NCBI GenBank assembly: GCA_937894465.1 | Contig: CALCRE010000043.1 | Coordinates: 1 to 6,547, forward strand | DNA: 6,547 bases | Direction: 5' to 3' | DNA from: an uncultured Clostridia bacterium | GTDB lineage: Bacteria; Bacillota; Clostridia; JAAYHZ01 | Program-made: the position numbers and the translations under genes | Notes under the pieces: model-generated | Database searches by the model: none | What the model was told of the DNA's origin: nothing | The model's input: only the letters and a program-made list of their open reading frames with translations | In this document: piece after piece, positions 6,120-6,547 of the stretch | Position numbering within the stretch: the first letter of the stretch is position 1 | Layout: each line of letters begins with the position of its first letter

Positions 6120-6148
6120 ATTATAGATATAGCATTTGTAAATCAAAA
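6120..6148 (-). promoter_or_regulatory. sigma-A-like promoter for the 85-residue gene
   Basis: On the minus strand, TTTTGA (6148-6143), a 17 bp spacer and a perfect TATAAT (6125-6120). The transcript would start close to the ribosome binding site, giving a very short leader. The -35 is imperfect. An alternative upstream pair, TTGCTA and TATAAA with 18 bp between, also fits loosely. Confidence 0.5.
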
Positions 6149-6187
6149 GTATTTATACAAACTCCGAGTGTAATATAGCAAGAAGTA

Positions 6188-6222
6188 AGAGAAGTCAATC
6201 GCTTACAGCAATCGACTTCTTT
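6188..6222. repeat. stem-loop of repeat block 3
   Basis: A 15-position stem (6188-6202 with 6208-6222), 12 Watson-Crick pairs, one G-T wobble and two mismatches, with the loop TTACA. Compared with block 2, the pair T5669-A5695 has become G6191-C6219: both arms changed and pairing was kept. It is followed by a 25-base repeat starting at 6234. Confidence 0.65.
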
Positions 6223-6233
6223 CGACAATATTC

Positions 6234-6258
6234 TGTAAGGGTACTACAAAAAAGATGC
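6234..6258 (+). repeat. 25-base direct repeat, copy 3
   Basis: Identical to copy 1. It lies 522 bases from copy 2, which lies 477 bases from copy 1. Directly to its right begins sequence belonging to, or running into, a transposase fragment, which is the best clue that the motif is an IS end. No inverted copy is seen in the window, so no complete element with two inverted ends is present. Confidence 0.85.
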
Positions 6259-6288
6259 AGCTGCTTTAATTCGCATTATGCTCATTTT

Positions 6289-6507
6289 GTGATGTTTATG
6301 AACGAAGTGGACGGCACAAAGTTCCGGGCGGTTAACAGCAAGAGCAATACATATAATGCAGAGGTTCTGGAGAAAAAGCTTAAAAGAATAGATGAGAATA
6401 TTGCAGAGTACCTTTCTCAAATGGATAAAAATGATGAAGCGGAACCTGATCCACTTTCGCCGGAGCAGATCAAAAAACCGCCATACAGGAACTTAGGTAA
6501 TTGCTAA
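6289..6507 (+). pseudogene. IS1182-type transposase, internal fragment
   Basis: The 72-residue frame contains NEVDGTKFRAVNSK followed by YNAEVLEKKLKRIDENIAEYL and a Glu/Asp-rich stretch ending in SPEQIKK. This matches the region of IS1182-family DDE transposases around the first catalytic Asp (VDGTKF) and the following helical lysine-rich linker. A full transposase is several hundred residues. Here the N-terminal DNA-binding part and the rest of the catalytic domain are absent. The ATG at 6289 has no ribosome binding site and is not the true start; clear similarity begins near 6302. After a six-A run (6472-6477) the frame looks shifted: the next frame reads TAIQELR before a stop, more like the family than the current PPYRNLG. 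Inactive remnant. Confidence 0.75.
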
Positions 6508-6547
6508 ACCCTAGAAAACTAGAGAACCATATATACCAGATTATAGA

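Noticed and set aside
5235..6258. CRISPR array
   Set aside because: Only three copies at intervals of 477 and 522 bases with genes between them. CRISPR spacers are a few tens of bases and no cas gene is present.
5666..6258. Integron attC sites
   Set aside because: The stem-loops lack the GTTRRRY / RYYYAAC core boxes and bulged-base layout of attC, and no integron integrase gene is in the window.

Overview
The window looks like chromosomal DNA from a low-GC Gram-positive bacterium (Bacillota, probably a Bacillus/Paenibacillus-like lineage). Supporting signs are strong purine-rich ribosome binding sites (AAGGGG, GGGGGAG) before every credible start, sigma-A-type promoters with near-consensus boxes and 16-18 bp spacers, an AT-rich base composition, one clear factor-independent terminator, and a transposase fragment of the IS1182 type. 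The lineage is an inference from style, not from a marker gene.

Left part (1-4019): two monocistronic plus-strand genes. The first (231-1391) encodes a 386-residue soluble protein that looks like an alpha/alpha-toroid (six-hairpin) fold of unknown activity. The second (1710-4019) encodes a 769-residue superfamily 1 UvrD/PcrA/Rep-like DNA helicase with all the main motifs and two small GKG-type beta-barrel segments at the C-terminus. Each has its own promoter. Both leaders carry almost the same 12-mer, TATAAC(G/C)GTTAC, about 20 bases before the ATG, and a shortened version precedes the third gene. This is the only sign that these otherwise unrelated genes may be co-regulated.

Middle (4020-5084): an apparently eroded spacer, then a complete gene (4374-5084) for a class I glutamine-amidotransferase-like hydrolase of the PuuD / gamma-glutamyl-GABA hydrolase (peptidase C26) family with its catalytic Cys-His-Glu set intact.

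Right part (5085-6547): an accessory-looking region. A 25-base motif occurs three times in the same orientation (5235, 5712, 6234), each time just right of a stem-loop. The second and third copies share a longer block of about 70-75 bases including the stem-loop, and one stem pair has changed in a compensating way (T-A to G-C). Two small minus-strand genes lie between the copies: a 37-residue Cys/His protein resembling a minimal zinc ribbon, and an 85-residue protein of unknown function with a good promoter, RBS and terminator. The third copy directly abuts a broken IS1182-type transposase fragment, so the repeats are most simply read as leftover IS ends. The repeat-bounded, one-gene-per-unit layout is nevertheless worth a closer look. 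A short stretch resembling the 3' end of a tRNA gene lies against the first copy.
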